Below are positions 5,679 to 6,191 of a DNA stretch of 6,191 nt, piece after piece. The position numbers and the translations under genes were made by a program. Location of the stretch: contig JAKSDL010000798.1 in the NCBI GenBank assembly GCA_022360105.1, forward strand, positions 1-6,191, read 5' to 3'. Within the stretch, counting starts at the first letter, position 1, and each line of letters opens with the position of its first letter. Below the pieces are notes generated by a model. That model made no database searches, had not been told where the DNA came from, and saw only the letters and a program-made list of their open reading frames with translations. This DNA comes from Pseudomonadota bacterium. GTDB lineage: Bacteria > SAR324 > XYD2-FULL-50-16 > JAHJRI01.

Positions 5679-5712
5679 CTTATATAAAAAAAGGTGGTTC
5701 AGCAATCACCCG
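5679..5712 (-). promoter_or_regulatory. Stem-loop with T7 and TATATAAG upstream of the CoA-ligase gene
   Basis: On the minus strand GGTGATT (5710-5704), loop GCTG and AACCACC (5699-5693) form a short stem with one A-C mismatch, followed by seven T (5692-5686) and TATATAAG. It can be read as a weak terminator or attenuator, or TATAAG may be a -10 element for the CoA-ligase gene. No good -35 is found for the latter at 16-18 bases. Confidence 0.3.
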
Positions 5713-5833
5713 TCTTTGAGGAGTGCACCAAATATTTTCCGGTCCACCTACTTATTCCGCTGCCCAGACCTCCTTTTCCGGCTGCAAACAGTTATTTTTG
5801 ACATGCGCATTCTCAACTTGATGCCGATTTAGT

Positions 5834-6103
5834 TTGGTCAAAACAGGTGGTCTACGAGATTTTAACAAGGTCTTGAAATCTGATTGGCCCAAAAAAATAG
5901 AAGAAAGCATGATGTTCAGAGAGCTGTTTGTGCTCAAGCACCTGTATTCGGATCTTAGTGAACGGATCCACTTCCTTAACAAAGTGGATGATAAGAAATT
6001 GATTGAACAGATGTCGAAAAAGGATGAGGATCAAAGCGTTCGAGCAACAGCAATTGAGCGGTTAAACACTTTAGATAAAAGGAAGGCTGTTTTCGGAAGG
6101 TAA
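5834..6103 (+). CDS. Small HEAT-repeat-like protein, function unknown
   Basis: The frame gives up to 89 residues. The C-terminal half resembles HEAT-type helical repeats of the kind 'D..LI..(M/I)..KDED..VRA.AIERL': see SERIHFLNKVDDKKLIEQ (42-59) then KKDEDQSVRATAIERLN (62-78). Such repeats usually mediate protein contacts and no reaction is implied. The N-terminal part (LRDFNKVLKSDWPKKIEES) looks helical. The start is unsure. TTG at 5834 has no ribosome binding site, while ATG at 5909 (64 residues) has only a purine-rich AGAAGAAAG before it. A stop at 5819-5821 prevents a longer frame. It could be a small gene or the remnant of a longer repeat protein. The strong terminator 30 bases downstream supports a transcribed gene. 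It is divergent from the CoA-ligase gene. Confidence 0.52.
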   Translation: MVKTGGLRDFNKVLKSDWPKKIEESMMFRELFVLKHLYSDLSERIHFLNKVDDKKLIEQMSKKDEDQSVRATAIERLNTLDKRKAVFGR

Positions 6104-6107
6104 ACCT

Positions 6108-6132
6108 GCCCAACACAAACTCAGAACTGGGC
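6108..6132 (+). repeat. Stem-loop preceding the terminator
   Basis: GCCCA (6108-6112) pairs with TGGGC (6128-6132), extendable by T6107-A6133, around a 15-base loop. The loop contains ACACAA (6113-6118), which is the exact complement of TTGTGT in the loop of the next hairpin. Confidence 0.45.
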
Positions 6133-6163
6133 AAGGTCCCCCTTGTGTCAGGGAACCTTTTTT
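6133..6163 (+). terminator. Rho-independent terminator after the HEAT-like gene
   Basis: AAGGT.CCC (6133-6141) pairs with GGG.ACCTT (6151-6159) with one C-A mismatch and a nine-base loop, followed by a run of six T (6158-6163). This is the only standard intrinsic terminator in the window, and it ends forward transcription 30 bases after the small gene. Confidence 0.75.
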
Positions 6164-6191
6164 GGTTTAATAGCACTCGGCTACTGCCAGC

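Noticed and set aside
5798..5803. Perfect TTGACA on the plus strand before the HEAT-like gene
   Set aside because: The sequence 17 bases downstream is ATGCCG, which is not a credible -10, so no promoter is called.
5752..5982. Minus-strand frame of 76 residues opposite the HEAT-like gene
   Set aside because: The plus frame has a repeat pattern and a terminator on its strand. The minus frame has neither, although an AAGGAGGT-like string occurs near its end with no start codon after it.

Overview
The window is bacterial chromosomal DNA, AT-leaning (roughly 42-45% G+C by eye) and densely coded, mostly with ordinary housekeeping-type genes. The style of the CoaE protein, the stand-alone CoA-ligase alpha-type subunit, a PilZ protein and a RelE/ParE toxin-antitoxin pair suggest a deltaproteobacterium-like organism (Desulfobacterota, perhaps Desulfobacterales). 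That is an impression from protein style and is tentative.

Layout. Bases 1-1614 (+): the last 44 codons of an unidentified gene, a DUF2156 (MprF C-terminal-like) protein whose TTG start lies inside that gene in another frame, then coaE. Bases 1663-2277 (-): a secreted protein with eight cysteines, convergent with coaE. Bases 2278-2602: a divergent intergenic region with two dyads and weak promoter candidates. Bases 2603-3091 (+): coaD. Bases 3107-3487 (-): a single-domain PilZ protein, convergent with coaD, with a reasonable promoter at 3549-3577. Bases 3678-5622 (-): a likely operon of a CoA-binding acyl-CoA synthetase (NDP-forming) alpha-type subunit, then an antitoxin and a RelE/ParE-type toxin that overlap by ATGA. 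Bases 5834-6103 (+): a small HEAT-repeat-like protein, followed by a T-run terminator that ends a two-hairpin structure with complementary loops.

Functional links. CoaD and CoaE catalyse the last two steps of coenzyme A synthesis, and the third enzyme consumes or forms CoA thioesters, so three of about nine genes concern CoA. They are on different strands and in different transcription units, so this is proximity rather than an operon. The toxin-antitoxin pair sits 20 bases behind the CoA-ligase gene with no visible terminator between them, so read-through is likely.

I see no CRISPR array, transposase, tRNA, rRNA or phage genes, and no clear case for a wholly new multi-gene system. The items most worth a second look are the eight-cysteine secreted protein, the 76-base out-of-frame coding overlap at the left end, the two-hairpin loop-complementary structure at the right end, and the dyad across the toxin stop codon.
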